Shown here: positions 25,758 to 35,418 of the stretch, one piece after another
Layout of the letters: each line of letters opens with the position of its first letter
How positions within the stretch are numbered: the first letter of the stretch is position 1
From: Acidobacteriota bacterium
GTDB lineage: Bacteria; Acidobacteriota; UBA890; WLXD01
Length of the DNA stretch: 64,000 nt
NCBI GenBank assembly: GCA_012103255.1
Contig: WLXD01000002.1
Coordinates: 496,001-560,000 of the forward strand
Reading direction: 5' to 3'
Program-made: the position numbers and the translations under genes
Notes under the pieces: generated by a model
Database searches by the model: none
What the model was told of the DNA's origin: nothing
The model's input: the letters and a program-made list of their open reading frames with translations, nothing else

Positions 25758-28169
25758 ATGCGCATCGTTCGTCGCCTTCAGCTCACCGCGACCCTCGCGC
25801 TGGCCACTACCGTCGTGGCCTGCTCCGCGCCACCGCCTGCCAGCGTACTCTGGGACGAACTGCTTCCGGTGTCGGGAACGTTCCGGGGCACCGATCTGAT
25901 CAGCCGCGCCGCCCCTGAATCGCTCAAGGCACTCGGCAAGGGCTGGACCATCGACACGGACACAACGATCGATCGCGGCTTCTGGGCGATTGGGCTCGAA
26001 GCTCAGCTCGACATGGTGGTGGTCCGCGATGGCGACCACGAACTCGTCTTCGACGTGATGCCGCCCGATGGGATGCAGAGCCAGTTGCTGAGTCTCCGAG
26101 TCAACGGCGCGCTGATGGAACCCGTCGCGCTTGGGCCTGGGTGGAGCCGACAGGCCGTGCTCCTTCCCGAAGATGCGGTGATTCGGGGCCACAACCGCGT
26201 CGAGCTCACTTTCCGCGGTGTATCGCGACCTAGCGACCTCGACCCGAACAACAACGACGACCGGCCGCTGGCGGCGCGCTTTCGCTTCTTGCAGCTGTTG
26301 CCGGTCGGCGCCGATCGGGCGCTCGGCGAAGACGATCCCGACGCTGTGGCCTCGGGCTCCACCCCGGCGCCGACAGAGACACTGCCGATTCCCGACTCAC
26401 CGCGCGTCGCCCACACATGGAATCCCACTTCGCTCGAGACCGATACGGGTACTCAGCTCGTCTTCGAAGCCGACAGCATCGTCCAGTTCGCGCTTGCGGT
26501 CCCCGAAGAGGCCAGGCTGGTGGGACAGGCGACTGTCGTTGCCGAGAGCGGCGAACGCGTGGCCTGGGTTGCCGACGCCATCGACGCCGACGGCGTCGTG
26601 CACGAGCTCGGACGCGGAGGCGCCGGATCGCTTAACGCGGATCTCGGCGCGTTCGCCGGGCAGCACACTCTCCTGCGGCTCCGCACCATCGGTTCGCGTC
26701 GCGCAGCGGTTGTCTGGGAAGGCCTCGGCCTGAGTGATCCTCAAGGCGAGTTCGACAGGGCGGCACTGACTCCGCCTGCCCCGCCGGCCGTGGCGCGAAG
26801 CGGCCGTTTCACCGACGCCAACGTCGTGATCGTGATGCTGGACGCGCTCCGGCCGGACTTCATCACCACCTATCGCGGTATCGCACCCACGCCAGCGATC
26901 GACGCGCTGGCGCTCGACGGGACGCGATTCGAGGACGCCCGGGCCGTTGCCCCGTGGACGAATCAGTCCGTGTATTCCCTGCTCACCGGCCGCTACCCAG
27001 AAGGTCATGGAGTCGCAGGGTGGCGCGACGCGCCAGCTCGAGACCTCAGAACACTGTTTCAGACCGCCTATGCGGCCGGCTACCACACGGCGCTGTGGAG
27101 TGAACACCCGCTCTATCGGCTGGCGCGCGCGCTGCGCTACGACCTTGACAGCTATATCGACACGAGGCCTCGGCTCCGCGAGGAGATGCGCGAATATCTC
27201 AACCAGACGTCGGTGATGACCGAGGACGACGGTCGCGTCGACGTCTTCCGCAACGACAAGCCGAACTTCGTCATGTACCACCTGCTCCCGCCGCACGCTC
27301 CTTATGAGCCAGATCCGGACGGCATTGGTTGGGGTGGCCCGTCACCACGCTGGGCCGATTCGATGAACAAGGGGTTCAGGACCGACCTCGACATCACACC
27401 CGCCTCACTGCAGGGCTTCTCCCGGCACGTCGGCGACAATCCACCGGATCAAGCCGACATCGACTACGTGACGGCGCGATACCAGGACAACATCCGGTAC
27501 GCGGATGAACTCGTCGGAAAGATCGTCGACGGCCTCAAACGCTCCGGCCGCTACGACGACACCATGATCATCCTGCTCTCAGATCACGGCGAGGCCTTCT
27601 ACGAGCACGGGCACTTCCTGCACACCTGGCCGCTGTACGACGAGATGCTGCGGATCCCGTTGGTGATCAAGTGGCCCGAATCTGACGACACCTACCAGCG
27701 AGCGGTGACGCGCCCCGTCACCACGGTAGACATCGCACCCACCGTCCTCGACGCTCTGGGGATGGCCGACGAGGACCCCGGATACCAGGGAGAGAGCCTC
27801 CTACCGCTCGTGTTCGACGGGTTCTTTCCATCCCGCGCGGTATACGCATCGACGGTGGGCGTGGCCAACGGAGCCGGCGACGACGAGCCGCTCGCTCCGA
27901 TGACGAGTCTCATCGAGATGCCCTACAAGGTCATCCACGACAAGCGTTCAGGGCACCTGGAACTCTACGACCTGGAAAGCGACCCGGGCGAACTCATCGA
28001 CCTCGCCGGCTCGCAGCCGTTGCTCGCGCAGCAGATGTTCCAGGCCCTGCTGCTGCAAGAGCTTGCCAACGTGGCGCTCAACACCGGCGCGGACCCCGCG
28101 GAGATCGAGACGGAGATGGACCCCGAGCTAGTAGAGCGCCTGTGCAGCCTGGGCTACATCCGGTGCTAG
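25758..28169 (+). CDS. Sulfatase-fold lipoprotein with Thr at the nucleophile position
   Basis: 803 residues from the ATG at 25758; earlier in-frame starts lack a signal. A lipoprotein signal ends in VVAC (C22). Residues 30-345 are beta-sandwich-like with no named domain. Residues 355-750 are an alkaline phosphatase/sulfatase fold: metal residues 'VMLDALRPD' (D362), the nucleophile region 'PWTNQSVYSLLTG' with T401, and 'LSDHGEAFYEHGHF' (D609, H610). Formylglycine sulfatases need Cys or Ser in CxPSR; here Thr is found without the PSR. This resembles phosphoglycerol or phosphoethanolamine transferase-like enzymes. The substrate cannot be stated. Confidence 0.82.
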   Translation: MRIVRRLQLTATLALATTVVACSAPPPASVLWDELLPVSGTFRGTDLISRAAPESLKALGKGWTIDTDTTIDRGFWAIGLEAQLDMVVVRDGDHELVFDVMPPDGMQSQLLSLRVNGALMEPVALGPGWSRQAVLLPEDAVIRGHNRVELTFRGVSRPSDLDPNNNDDRPLAARFRFLQLLPVGADRALGEDDPDAVASGSTPAPTETLPIPDSPRVAHTWNPTSLETDTGTQLVFEADSIVQFALAVPEEARLVGQATVVAESGERVAWVADAIDADGVVHELGRGGAGSLNADLGAFAGQHTLLRLRTIGSRRAAVVWEGLGLSDPQGEFDRAALTPPAPPAVARSGRFTDANVVIVMLDALRPDFITTYRGIAPTPAIDALALDGTRFEDARAVAPWTNQSVYSLLTGRYPEGHGVAGWRDAPARDLRTLFQTAYAAGYHTALWSEHPLYRLARALRYDLDSYIDTRPRLREEMREYLNQTSVMTEDDGRVDVFRNDKPNFVMYHLLPPHAPYEPDPDGIGWGGPSPRWADSMNKGFRTDLDITPASLQGFSRHVGDNPPDQADIDYVTARYQDNIRYADELVGKIVDGLKRSGRYDDTMIILLSDHGEAFYEHGHFLHTWPLYDEMLRIPLVIKWPESDDTYQRAVTRPVTTVDIAPTVLDALGMADEDPGYQGESLLPLVFDGFFPSRAVYASTVGVANGAGDDEPLAPMTSLIEMPYKVIHDKRSGHLELYDLESDPGELIDLAGSQPLLAQQMFQALLLQELANVALNTGADPAEIETEMDPELVERLCSLGYIRC

Positions 28170-28182
28170 CCAGCGTACGGCG

Positions 28183-29103
28183 CTACGGCGCTATATCCGC
28201 CCGGTAGCTACGAAGGAACACCAGTATCGACGCCGCTTCGATCATGTCGGCGGCGTCATACTCCACTGCGTGGGCGTCGATGCGATCGAACCACGGCAGA
28301 TAGGCCAGCAGCTGGCTGGGTTGGTAGTGCTTGAAGCGCACCGTGACCCGCACCGGACTGCTCACGACATAGGGCTGCGCTCGCCCCAGGTTCCGGACGG
28401 CGCGCTCCGCGGCGTCACGAATCACGCGTTGTCCGGCGGCTGGCGTGAGCGTTGTCGCGGAGTGGAACGAATGGGCCCACTTCACCACCGCCTCCTCGAA
28501 ACCGGCGCCGAGTGAAGCTCGCGCTTCAGCAATCGTGGCGTCGTCGCCGGAAATCGCGATGACAGGCACCCCAAGCGCCCCGGCCACTGCGGCGTTCCAC
28601 ACGGTCTCGTTGGACGAGTGATCGTTGATTCGGATGTCGGTCAGGGTTGCGCTCGACATGGTGTGCGCGCGAACACCCTCCGGATTGGTAGTACCGGCGT
28701 GGTAGCCAATGAAGATCGCGCCGTCAAACGACTCGTCAAGGCCCGCCATCATCGTGAGATCCCGTGGCCACGACCGCACTATCTTGATGTCGTCGGGCAG
28801 CATCTCGAGTACGAGATTCTGTCCGTTGCCGTGCGAGTCGGAGACGAGGATCTCGCCAGCACCGGCAGCGCGCGCCCCCTCGATTGCAGCCAGCACCTCT
28901 TCAGTCATGAAGCGGCGGAAGCGTTCGTACTCGAAGCCACCGGGACCGAGTTGTTCGCCGGTGACAGCGCCCGTCACACCTTCCAGATCCGCGGAGATGT
29001 AGATCTTCGGGCCATTCTGTGGTGAAGCGTCGACCCCGGCGGCCAGGGAGCCGCCGATCATCACCGCCACCAGCAATAGAAGTCCACAACGCGATCGGTT
29101 CAT
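28183..29103 (-). CDS. dppA: Exported M55-family D-aminopeptidase (DppA-like)
   Basis: 306 residues from the ATG at 29103, with GGAGAAG upstream. A signal peptide (MNRSRCGLLLLVAVMIGGSL) is present. The family core is intact: 'YISADLEGVTG' near 33-43 holds the metal-binding Asp/Glu, 'LVSDSHGNGQNL' the second metal residues, and 'FIGYHAGTTN' the His region. M55 enzymes are zinc D-aminopeptidases that trim D-Ala peptides, and form large decamers in Bacillus. Bacillus DppA is cytoplasmic, so a signal peptide implies that this form acts in the periplasm, probably on cell-wall peptides. Confidence 0.9.
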   Translation of the reverse strand: MNRSRCGLLLLVAVMIGGSLAAGVDASPQNGPKIYISADLEGVTGAVTGEQLGPGGFEYERFRRFMTEEVLAAIEGARAAGAGEILVSDSHGNGQNLVLEMLPDDIKIVRSWPRDLTMMAGLDESFDGAIFIGYHAGTTNPEGVRAHTMSSATLTDIRINDHSSNETVWNAAVAGALGVPVIAISGDDATIAEARASLGAGFEEAVVKWAHSFHSATTLTPAAGQRVIRDAAERAVRNLGRAQPYVVSSPVRVTVRFKHYQPSQLLAYLPWFDRIDAHAVEYDAADMIEAASILVFLRSYRADIAP

Positions 29104-29285
29104 CTCGCTTCTCCGTTCTGCCCTGGGGGTCTCACCGTGCACGGCCGCCACGGCCCAGGACTGTCATCGCCGTGGCGCGGCCCAGATGTTAACTTTGTTT
29201 CACCGCGTATCGCCCCGTACTCATGACGATGCGCCCGGTGCGCCCCTCTCCGAGCGCCGGCGTACCAAACCCCGCAAGAGCACCG

Positions 29286-31958
29286 ATGAGCCCGAAGACT
29301 ACCCGTCTAGCCTTCACTTTGTTCCTGGCCGCGCTCGCCTTTCCGTTGTCGGCGCAAACGCCTGCCGAAGGCACGATCACCGTGCGCGTGAGCGATCGCG
29401 ATGGCGCTGCGCTTTCAGGCCTATCGGTGCAGCTGCTCGGCCCTTCCAGGCAGGTAGTGCGCGAAGACGACACCGATGAGATGGGCGTGGCCACTCTGGA
29501 GGCCATGCCGCGCGGCACGTACGAGCTACGGGTATTGAGCACTCTCTACTCGGACGTCTACCAAGTGGTCGAACTGTCCGCCCCCACGCTCGAGGTCATC
29601 GTGGTCATGTTCGCGACGGGCGTCGAAGAGCGCGTCACAGTGACCGCGTCGCGCGGCGCGGTACTGGCGGAGAACAAGATCCCGGCCACAGTGCGATCGC
29701 TCGATGAGGCGCAACTCCGAGCGCGAGCCACCGACCTGCTGCCACGCATGCTCGACGAGGAGCCGGGAATTCTCACGCAGCAGACAACCCCGGGACAAGG
29801 CTCGCCCATCCTCCGCGGCCAGAGCGCCCAAGCAGTGCTCTACCTCCTCGACGGCGTGCGCTACAACAACGCTACCTACCGCGCGGGCAATACTCAGTAC
29901 CTCGCCTGGATCCCGGATGTCGGCGTTGAGTCCGTCGAGACATTGCTAGGCCCAGCCGGCGTGAACTACGGGTCGGACGCGCTCGGCGGCGCGATCAACG
30001 TACTCACAAAGCCAACACCTGCATTCACGGCGCCGGGCGCATCGCGGATGAGCGGCGGTGTCCGAGCATTTGGCGAGTCAGCCTCGAGCGGTGGCGGCAT
30101 GCACGCCACGGTTGGCGGTAGCGGCAACTCGGTGGGCGGGTTCGTCTCTGGTTCGCTCACTCGACACAGCAACATTCGCACCGGCGGCGCGCGCGACTCG
30201 CATCATTCGACCGTCCGCTTTCTGGGCTTCACCGACGATCAGGTGACAGATGCGTTCGGCAGCCGTCTCGTCGATACGGGCTACGGCCAGGGTGGGCTCG
30301 TGGCCAAGGGCAGCCTGCGTACGGATGCAACCAGCTCGCTGGACGCCTTCTTCACCCGTTCAGAACAACACGATGTGCGCCGCTATGACCGACTCCTCGG
30401 CGGCGACGGGCGCGTACGCGCCGAGTTCACCCCACAGCGCCTCACGTTCGGCTACGTCCGCTACGAGAAGTTCTTCAACAACACGTTCGTTGAAGCCAAG
30501 GTGTCGTTGAACACGCAGACTGACGGCCGGATCGACCAGCGCCGACCCACCAGCACACTACGTGAGGAACGCAATTCCGACACGGTGTGGGGCCTCGACT
30601 TCAGCGGATCTCATACCTTCGGCCGGCATCTCGTGACCGCGGGCGTCGACTTCTATCGCGACAATGTAGACGCGAGCAGGACCGAGATTCGCGACTCCGG
30701 CGAAACCGCGGTTCGGCCCCGCATTCCGAATGGTGCCACCTACCAATCGTTCGGATTCTTTGTGCTCGACGAGTTCACCGCTATGGACGGGCGGCTGCGG
30801 CTCTCCGGCGGACTCCGGTACTCGGGATTCAAGTATCGGGCGCTGGCCGCCGACAACATCATCGACGGCGAGCCTGTGGTGCCGGACACGCGCTCGGACT
30901 TCACCGACCTGACCTTCAACCTCGGGGTCAACTACAACATCACAGACGCCATCGGCGTCTGGGGACGTCTCGCGCGCGGCTTCCGCGCACCGTCGATCTT
31001 CGACTTCGGAGAGATCGGCCTCACAGGGGGCGGTTTCGAGGTAGCACCTGACGAAGCTGTCGGGATCGGCGCCGAGATCGGTGATTCGGCGAGCTCGACC
31101 GCTTTCAGCACCGGTGCGAGCTGGACAAATCTCCAGCCGGAGACTGTCTGGAGCTACGAGGGCGGCTTGCGCTACTCGACGCGCGAGACCCGCATCGAAG
31201 CGACCGCGTTCATGTCGAACTTCGGCAACAACATCAACCGCCGGACGCTGATCGTGCCGACCAATGTCGTCGGGCAGGAGATCGGCGGCCAAACGATCGT
31301 CGCGCAGGATAGCGCGGGCAGGATCTACATCGCCGGCGAAACAGATCCGATTGTGTCGAGAGTCAACATCAGCGAATTGCGCGTCTGGGGTCTCGAGGCT
31401 CTGCTGCAGCAGTCTATTGGTGATCGCTGGCTTGCCACGATGAAGGCGTCGTTGCAGCGCGGCGACGAGATCGACACCGGTTTCTTCGCTCGCAAGATCT
31501 CGCCCGACAACCTCACTGCGATTCTGCGCTGGCGGAGCAACACCGGCCGCCTCTGGCTGGAAGGCGTGGTCAAAGGCGCTGCGCGTCAAAGCCGGTTGAA
31601 CCCGGCGGACTTCGAAGATGCGCGTATCGGTGCGTTTCGAGATCCCAGCGACATCGCGGACTTCTTCGTGAGCCAGGGCCCTCGGCTAGGACTGGTCGAC
31701 AACGGCATCCTGCTCGCCACCGGCGAAACCCTGGATCAGGTTATTGCCCGTGTGCTGCCTGGTGGGGTCGGCGCTCCGCTGTTCACGTCGACAGCCGGGT
31801 GGATGACGCTCGGAATCCGTGGAAACTACTCTCTTGCCGATAATCAGAGCCTGACATTCGCTCTGAACAACTTCACCGACGCCAACTACCGCTTGCACGG
31901 TTCAGGCTTCGACGGTCGCGGCATTAACGCGACACTCGCCTACGCCCTGGACTTCTAG
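29286..31958 (+). CDS. TonB-dependent outer-membrane receptor
   Basis: 890 residues from the ATG at 29286. A signal peptide (SPKTTRLAFTLFLAALAFPL) ends near SAQ. A carboxypeptidase regulatory-like domain (about 25-115) precedes the plug (about 120-250), which includes 'GSPILRGQSAQAVLYLLDGV' and 'LGPAGVNYGSDALGGAINVL'. The 22-strand barrel follows and ends in Phe (LAYALDF), as needed for BAM recognition. Such receptors import siderophores, vitamin B12, sugars or peptides with TonB energy. The plug does not reveal the ligand. The downstream gene for an outer-membrane DUF481 protein starts 61 bases later and may be co-transcribed. Confidence 0.92.
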   Translation: MSPKTTRLAFTLFLAALAFPLSAQTPAEGTITVRVSDRDGAALSGLSVQLLGPSRQVVREDDTDEMGVATLEAMPRGTYELRVLSTLYSDVYQVVELSAPTLEVIVVMFATGVEERVTVTASRGAVLAENKIPATVRSLDEAQLRARATDLLPRMLDEEPGILTQQTTPGQGSPILRGQSAQAVLYLLDGVRYNNATYRAGNTQYLAWIPDVGVESVETLLGPAGVNYGSDALGGAINVLTKPTPAFTAPGASRMSGGVRAFGESASSGGGMHATVGGSGNSVGGFVSGSLTRHSNIRTGGARDSHHSTVRFLGFTDDQVTDAFGSRLVDTGYGQGGLVAKGSLRTDATSSLDAFFTRSEQHDVRRYDRLLGGDGRVRAEFTPQRLTFGYVRYEKFFNNTFVEAKVSLNTQTDGRIDQRRPTSTLREERNSDTVWGLDFSGSHTFGRHLVTAGVDFYRDNVDASRTEIRDSGETAVRPRIPNGATYQSFGFFVLDEFTAMDGRLRLSGGLRYSGFKYRALAADNIIDGEPVVPDTRSDFTDLTFNLGVNYNITDAIGVWGRLARGFRAPSIFDFGEIGLTGGGFEVAPDEAVGIGAEIGDSASSTAFSTGASWTNLQPETVWSYEGGLRYSTRETRIEATAFMSNFGNNINRRTLIVPTNVVGQEIGGQTIVAQDSAGRIYIAGETDPIVSRVNISELRVWGLEALLQQSIGDRWLATMKASLQRGDEIDTGFFARKISPDNLTAILRWRSNTGRLWLEGVVKGAARQSRLNPADFEDARIGAFRDPSDIADFFVSQGPRLGLVDNGILLATGETLDQVIARVLPGGVGAPLFTSTAGWMTLGIRGNYSLADNQSLTFALNNFTDANYRLHGSGFDGRGINATLAYALDF

Positions 31959-32019
31959 CCGACCGGAGACTCCCCCTAGGGTCGCGGCCTTCCGCCGCGC
32001 TTGCCCAGCCCCCCGAGCC

Positions 32020-32931
32020 ATGCGCACCACACGACTGCCTGAACTCACCCGCGCCGTGACCATCCTCGCCGCCGTTCTCTGCTTCACGCAGCCCGCACAG
32101 GCTCAGGACGAAGAAGGCACCGCGGCAGCGCCAAAAATCTGGGCCAATCAGGCCGACATCGGCGTGGTGATTACGGGCGGCAACTCCCGCAACCAGACGA
32201 TCTCGTTCGACAACCAGCTGCGCGGAGAATGGATCGACCGTCGGTTCACCCTACGGCTTGGCGCCTATCGGCAGACCAGCGATGACATCACGCATCTCGC
32301 GTATCTCGATGGCACCGGCGAGCCCGTTCCTGGCGAGCTCTCGATCGCCGAACTCGATCAGCTGCGGCTCTACATCAACGGCGCCTATCGGAGGAATTTC
32401 AGCGACGCCTTCTTCTGGACAACCGGTCTGGGATGGGATCGCGACGTCGACGCCGGGATCAACAGCCGATTCATAGGATTTGTCGGTGTGGGTAACACCT
32501 GGATCGCCCGCGATCGGACTGCGTTCTCCACGGAATACACGTTCGCCTACGAGTACCGCGATGACGAGATCGAAGATCCTGATCTCGGCAAAGCGCGACC
32601 GTCGGTTCGTCTCGCCTGGGACTACATGAACATGCTGTTCGACAGCAAGACCAACACGCTAACGAACACGATGGACTTCTTCTTCAATCTGAAAGAAGCG
32701 TCGGCATACCGATTCGTCAACATGACTGCATTGACGGTCGGACTCAGCGAGCTGCTGTCGTTGCGTACCAGCCTCGAATTCCGCTACGACAACGTCCCCG
32801 GCCTCGAAGAGGTCGACCTCTGGAGTGCGGATCCCAATCTCGATCCCAACGCATCAATCATCGGCAGCACCAACATCCGCAAGCAGAAGCTCGACACGAT
32901 CTTCAAGCTCACGGTGATGTTCAACCTGTAG
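32020..32931 (+). CDS. DUF481 outer-membrane protein
   Basis: 303 residues. A signal peptide ends near AQA/QD (residue 29). The mature part is a set of alternating-polarity strands: 'ADIGVVITGGNSRNQTISFD' opens the DUF481 domain, which matches the E. coli YdiY class. It ends 'LDTIFKLTVMFNL' with an aromatic near the end, typical of a barrel. No enzymatic motif is present. It is encoded after the TonB receptor and before an exported DUF4097-like protein, so the three may contribute to one envelope process. A GC-rich dyad (CGGCCG, 32952-32957 and 32963-32968) after the stop is not followed by T residues. Confidence 0.85.
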   Translation: MRTTRLPELTRAVTILAAVLCFTQPAQAQDEEGTAAAPKIWANQADIGVVITGGNSRNQTISFDNQLRGEWIDRRFTLRLGAYRQTSDDITHLAYLDGTGEPVPGELSIAELDQLRLYINGAYRRNFSDAFFWTTGLGWDRDVDAGINSRFIGFVGVGNTWIARDRTAFSTEYTFAYEYRDDEIEDPDLGKARPSVRLAWDYMNMLFDSKTNTLTNTMDFFFNLKEASAYRFVNMTALTVGLSELLSLRTSLEFRYDNVPGLEEVDLWSADPNLDPNASIIGSTNIRKQKLDTIFKLTVMFNL

Positions 32932-33009
32932 CGGCTCAAGTTGGTGAAACTCGGCCGCGCAACGGCCGTAGTAATGCTGTAGGAACGTGCCCCCGTGCCC
33001 GGAGATCCC

Positions 33010-33657
33010 ATGCGCAGAATGATCAAGGTATTCGCACTCGCAGCGGCTATCGCTATCGCACTCCCCGTGACTGCCGAGGAAGTGCGTACGTTTAGCGCGA
33101 ATTTCGACGGGTCGGCGCTCGATGAGCTCTACGTTGACTTCCCAATCGGCGAATTGAGGGTCGAAGGCACGCGGAGCGAGCGCATCATGGTGGAGGTCAC
33201 TATCGAATGCTCGAGCCGACGGTCGCTCGATGCGTGCATTGATCGCGCCGAGGCAATCGAGCTCGAGTCCAGGGAGCGATCTGACCGGCTCGATCTCTGG
33301 GTCGAGGGGTTCAGCAAGTGGCGCAGCCGCGGAATGCATCTGGAAATGAAGGTCCTGGTGCCCGAGAACCTCGATGTCCGCATTGACATGAGCATCGGCG
33401 AACTCGAACTCGAACAGCTCTACGGCAACGTGGCGGTGGACATGAGCATCGGCGAAGTCTCCCTACGCAGTGCCGAGGAGATGATCAGCCGAGTGAGCAT
33501 CGACACGGGCATCGGCGAAGCGTCCCTCTCGACGCACCGCGGACGCAACAGCAGCGCCGGGCTGTTCACTCGAGAGGTGCTCTGGACCGAGGGTAACGGC
33601 GACTCCGAGGTCCGCATCGAGCTCGGCATCGGCGAGATCTCCGTCCGCCTGCGCTAG
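33010..33657 (+). CDS. Exported DUF4097-like protein with five IGE repeats
   Basis: 215 residues from the ATG at 33010, supported by GGAG at 33001. A signal peptide (MRRMIKVFALAAAIAIALPV) ends near TAEE. The sequence contains five spaced copies of a strand motif: PIGELRVEG, SIGELELEQ, SIGEVSLRS, GIGEASLST and GIGEISVRL. The first is near residue 45 and the last ends the protein. This gives a ladder of short strands like the DUF4097 and DUF2154 beta-solenoid proteins. Two Cys residues near 71 and 78 could form a disulfide. Function unknown. Confidence 0.78.
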   Translation: MRRMIKVFALAAAIAIALPVTAEEVRTFSANFDGSALDELYVDFPIGELRVEGTRSERIMVEVTIECSSRRSLDACIDRAEAIELESRERSDRLDLWVEGFSKWRSRGMHLEMKVLVPENLDVRIDMSIGELELEQLYGNVAVDMSIGEVSLRSAEEMISRVSIDTGIGEASLSTHRGRNSSAGLFTREVLWTEGNGDSEVRIELGIGEISVRLR

Positions 33658-33773
33658 CCGGCATTCGCACCCGATCACTGGTGCTGCGATAGGATTTTCG
33701 AGCATTCCAGTCACGCCGCCCAGCGCCGTGGCTGCCCGGACTCCACCTCAGACACCCTTCAGGTCGGCACTGC

Positions 33774-35381
33774 ATGGACCCGATCCGCTCTCAGATCTCG
33801 CCGTCGAGTGCCGAGGCCCAGGCCAACGCCGAGCACCATCGCGGCCTCGCCGCCGAACTACGCGACCGTCTCGCAACCACGCGACAGGGTGGCGGTCCCA
33901 AGTATCAGGAGCGTCACCGCTCGCAGGGCAAGCTGTTCGTGCGCGACCGCATCGACGAACTGCTCGATCCGGACACCCCGTTCCTCGAGCTATCGCCACT
34001 CGCTGCTGACGGGCTCTACAAGGGTGCTGCCCCGTCGGCGGGGGTAGTCACCGGTATCGGTCGGGTGCACGGGCAGGAAGTAATGGTTGTCGCCAACGAC
34101 GCCACCGTGAAAGGCGGTACCTACTTCCCGATGACGGTGAAGAAGCACCTACGAGCGCAGCGCGTCGCCCTGGAGAACCGGCTCCCATGCGTTTATCTCG
34201 TCGACTCCGGCGGCGCGTTCTTGCCACTGCAGGACGAGGTGTTCCCCGACCGCGAGCACTTCGGCCGAATCTTCTACAACCAGGCTCGCATGAGCGCGGC
34301 GCGCATCCCTCAGATCGCGATCGTGATGGGGAGTTGCACGGCGGGCGGTGCCTACGTGCCGGCCATGAGCGACGAGGTTGTGATCGTGCGCAACCAGGGC
34401 ACGATTTTCCTTGGTGGCCCGCCGCTGGTGAAGGCAGCCACCGGCGAAGAAATCAGCGCCGAGGATCTGGGCGGCGGCGATGTTCACGCACGCCACAGTG
34501 GAGTTGCCGATCACCTGGCCGACGACGATCACCATGCGCTGCGCATCGGCCGCGACATTATCGAGAACCTCAATCGCACGAAGGAAGTCGCCGCGGACCT
34601 CGCCGTCCCGGAGGAGCCGCTTTACGCGACCGAGGAGATTTACTCGGTACTCCCGGCGGACCTTCGTAAGCCCTACGACGCTCGGGAGGTCATCGCCCGG
34701 CTCGTGGACGGCTCACGCTTCCACGAGTTCAAAGCCAACTGCGGCACCACGCTCGTTACGGGCTTCGCGCGGCTGCACGGGTATCCCGTCGGGATCCTGG
34801 CGAACAACGGCGTGCTGTTTTCCGAGTCAGCACTCAAGGCCACACACTTCATCGAGATGTGCGATCTCCGCCGGACTCCACTGCTGTTCCTGCAGAACAT
34901 CACCGGGTTCATGGTGGGCGGCAAGTACGAGTCCGGCGGCATTGCCAAGGATGGCGCCAAGATGGTGCATGCGGTGGCCAACGCCACAGTGCCCAAGCTG
35001 ACGGTGATCGTGGGCGGTTCGTTTGGTGCCGGCAACTACGGGATGTGCGGCCGCGGCTACGACCCTCGCTTCCTTTTCTCGTGGCCGAATTCCCGCATCA
35101 GCGTGATGGGCGGCGAGCAGGCGGGAATGGTCCTCGGCCAGGTCAAACGCGACCAGCTGGCTCGCGAAGGCTCCGACTGGTCTGACGAAGCTGAGGCCGA
35201 GTTCAAGCAGCCCATCCTCGACAAGTACGAAACCGAAGGCAGCCCCTACTACGCCACGGCGCGGCTCTGGGACGACGGCATTATCGATCCGGCCGAGACA
35301 CGCGACATTCTCGGCCTTTCCCTTTCCGCCACCTACAACGCACCGATGGTCGAGCCCCGCATGGGCGTCTTCCGGATGTAG
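33774..35381 (+). CDS. mccB: Methylcrotonyl-CoA carboxylase carboxyltransferase (beta) subunit
   Basis: 535 residues, the normal size. Carboxyltransferase features: '[16 protein letters not shown]' near 110-125, '[16 protein letters not shown]' near 188-204, '[16 protein letters not shown]' near 213-228 (typical of MCC rather than propionyl-CoA carboxylase) and '[19 protein letters not shown]' near 415-434. It transfers carboxyl from biotin to 3-methylcrotonyl-CoA in leucine breakdown. A hydratase gene follows by 37 bases and then the biotin carboxylase and BCCP genes, all consistent with the liu/mcc pathway. Isovaleryl-CoA dehydrogenase, which would make the substrate, is not in this window. 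Confidence 0.95.
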   Translation: MDPIRSQISPSSAEAQANAEHHRGLAAELRDRLATTRQGGGPKYQERHRSQGKLFVRDRIDELLDPDTPFLELSPLAADGLYKGAAPSAGVVTGIGRVHGQEVMVVANDATVKGGTYFPMTVKKHLRAQRVALENRLPCVYLVDSGGAFLPLQDEVFPDREHFGRIFYNQARMSAARIPQIAIVMGSCTAGGAYVPAMSDEVVIVRNQGTIFLGGPPLVKAATGEEISAEDLGGGDVHARHSGVADHLADDDHHALRIGRDIIENLNRTKEVAADLAVPEEPLYATEEIYSVLPADLRKPYDAREVIARLVDGSRFHEFKANCGTTLVTGFARLHGYPVGILANNGVLFSESALKATHFIEMCDLRRTPLLFLQNITGFMVGGKYESGGIAKDGAKMVHAVANATVPKLTVIVGGSFGAGNYGMCGRGYDPRFLFSWPNSRISVMGGEQAGMVLGQVKRDQLAREGSDWSDEAEAEFKQPILDKYETEGSPYYATARLWDDGIIDPAETRDILGLSLSATYNAPMVEPRMGVFRM

Positions 35382-35418
35382 CGCTAGTTCGACCACGCCT
35401 GAACGGGTAGAGCGACAC

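Noticed and set aside
25545-26192. Upstream extension of the acidic membrane-protein gene by about 215 codons
   Set aside because: It would overlap the divergent sulfatase-fold gene, and the extension has no signal or domain; the ATG at 25544 has a ribosome site and leads into membrane helices.
30558-31589. 343-codon open frame on the minus strand within the TonB receptor gene
   Set aside because: Antisense to a well-matched receptor barrel; no recognisable motif and composition of a shadow frame.
32952-32968. CGGCCG/CGGCCG hairpin after the DUF481 gene as a terminator
   Set aside because: No T-tract follows on either strand; at most a weak structure.
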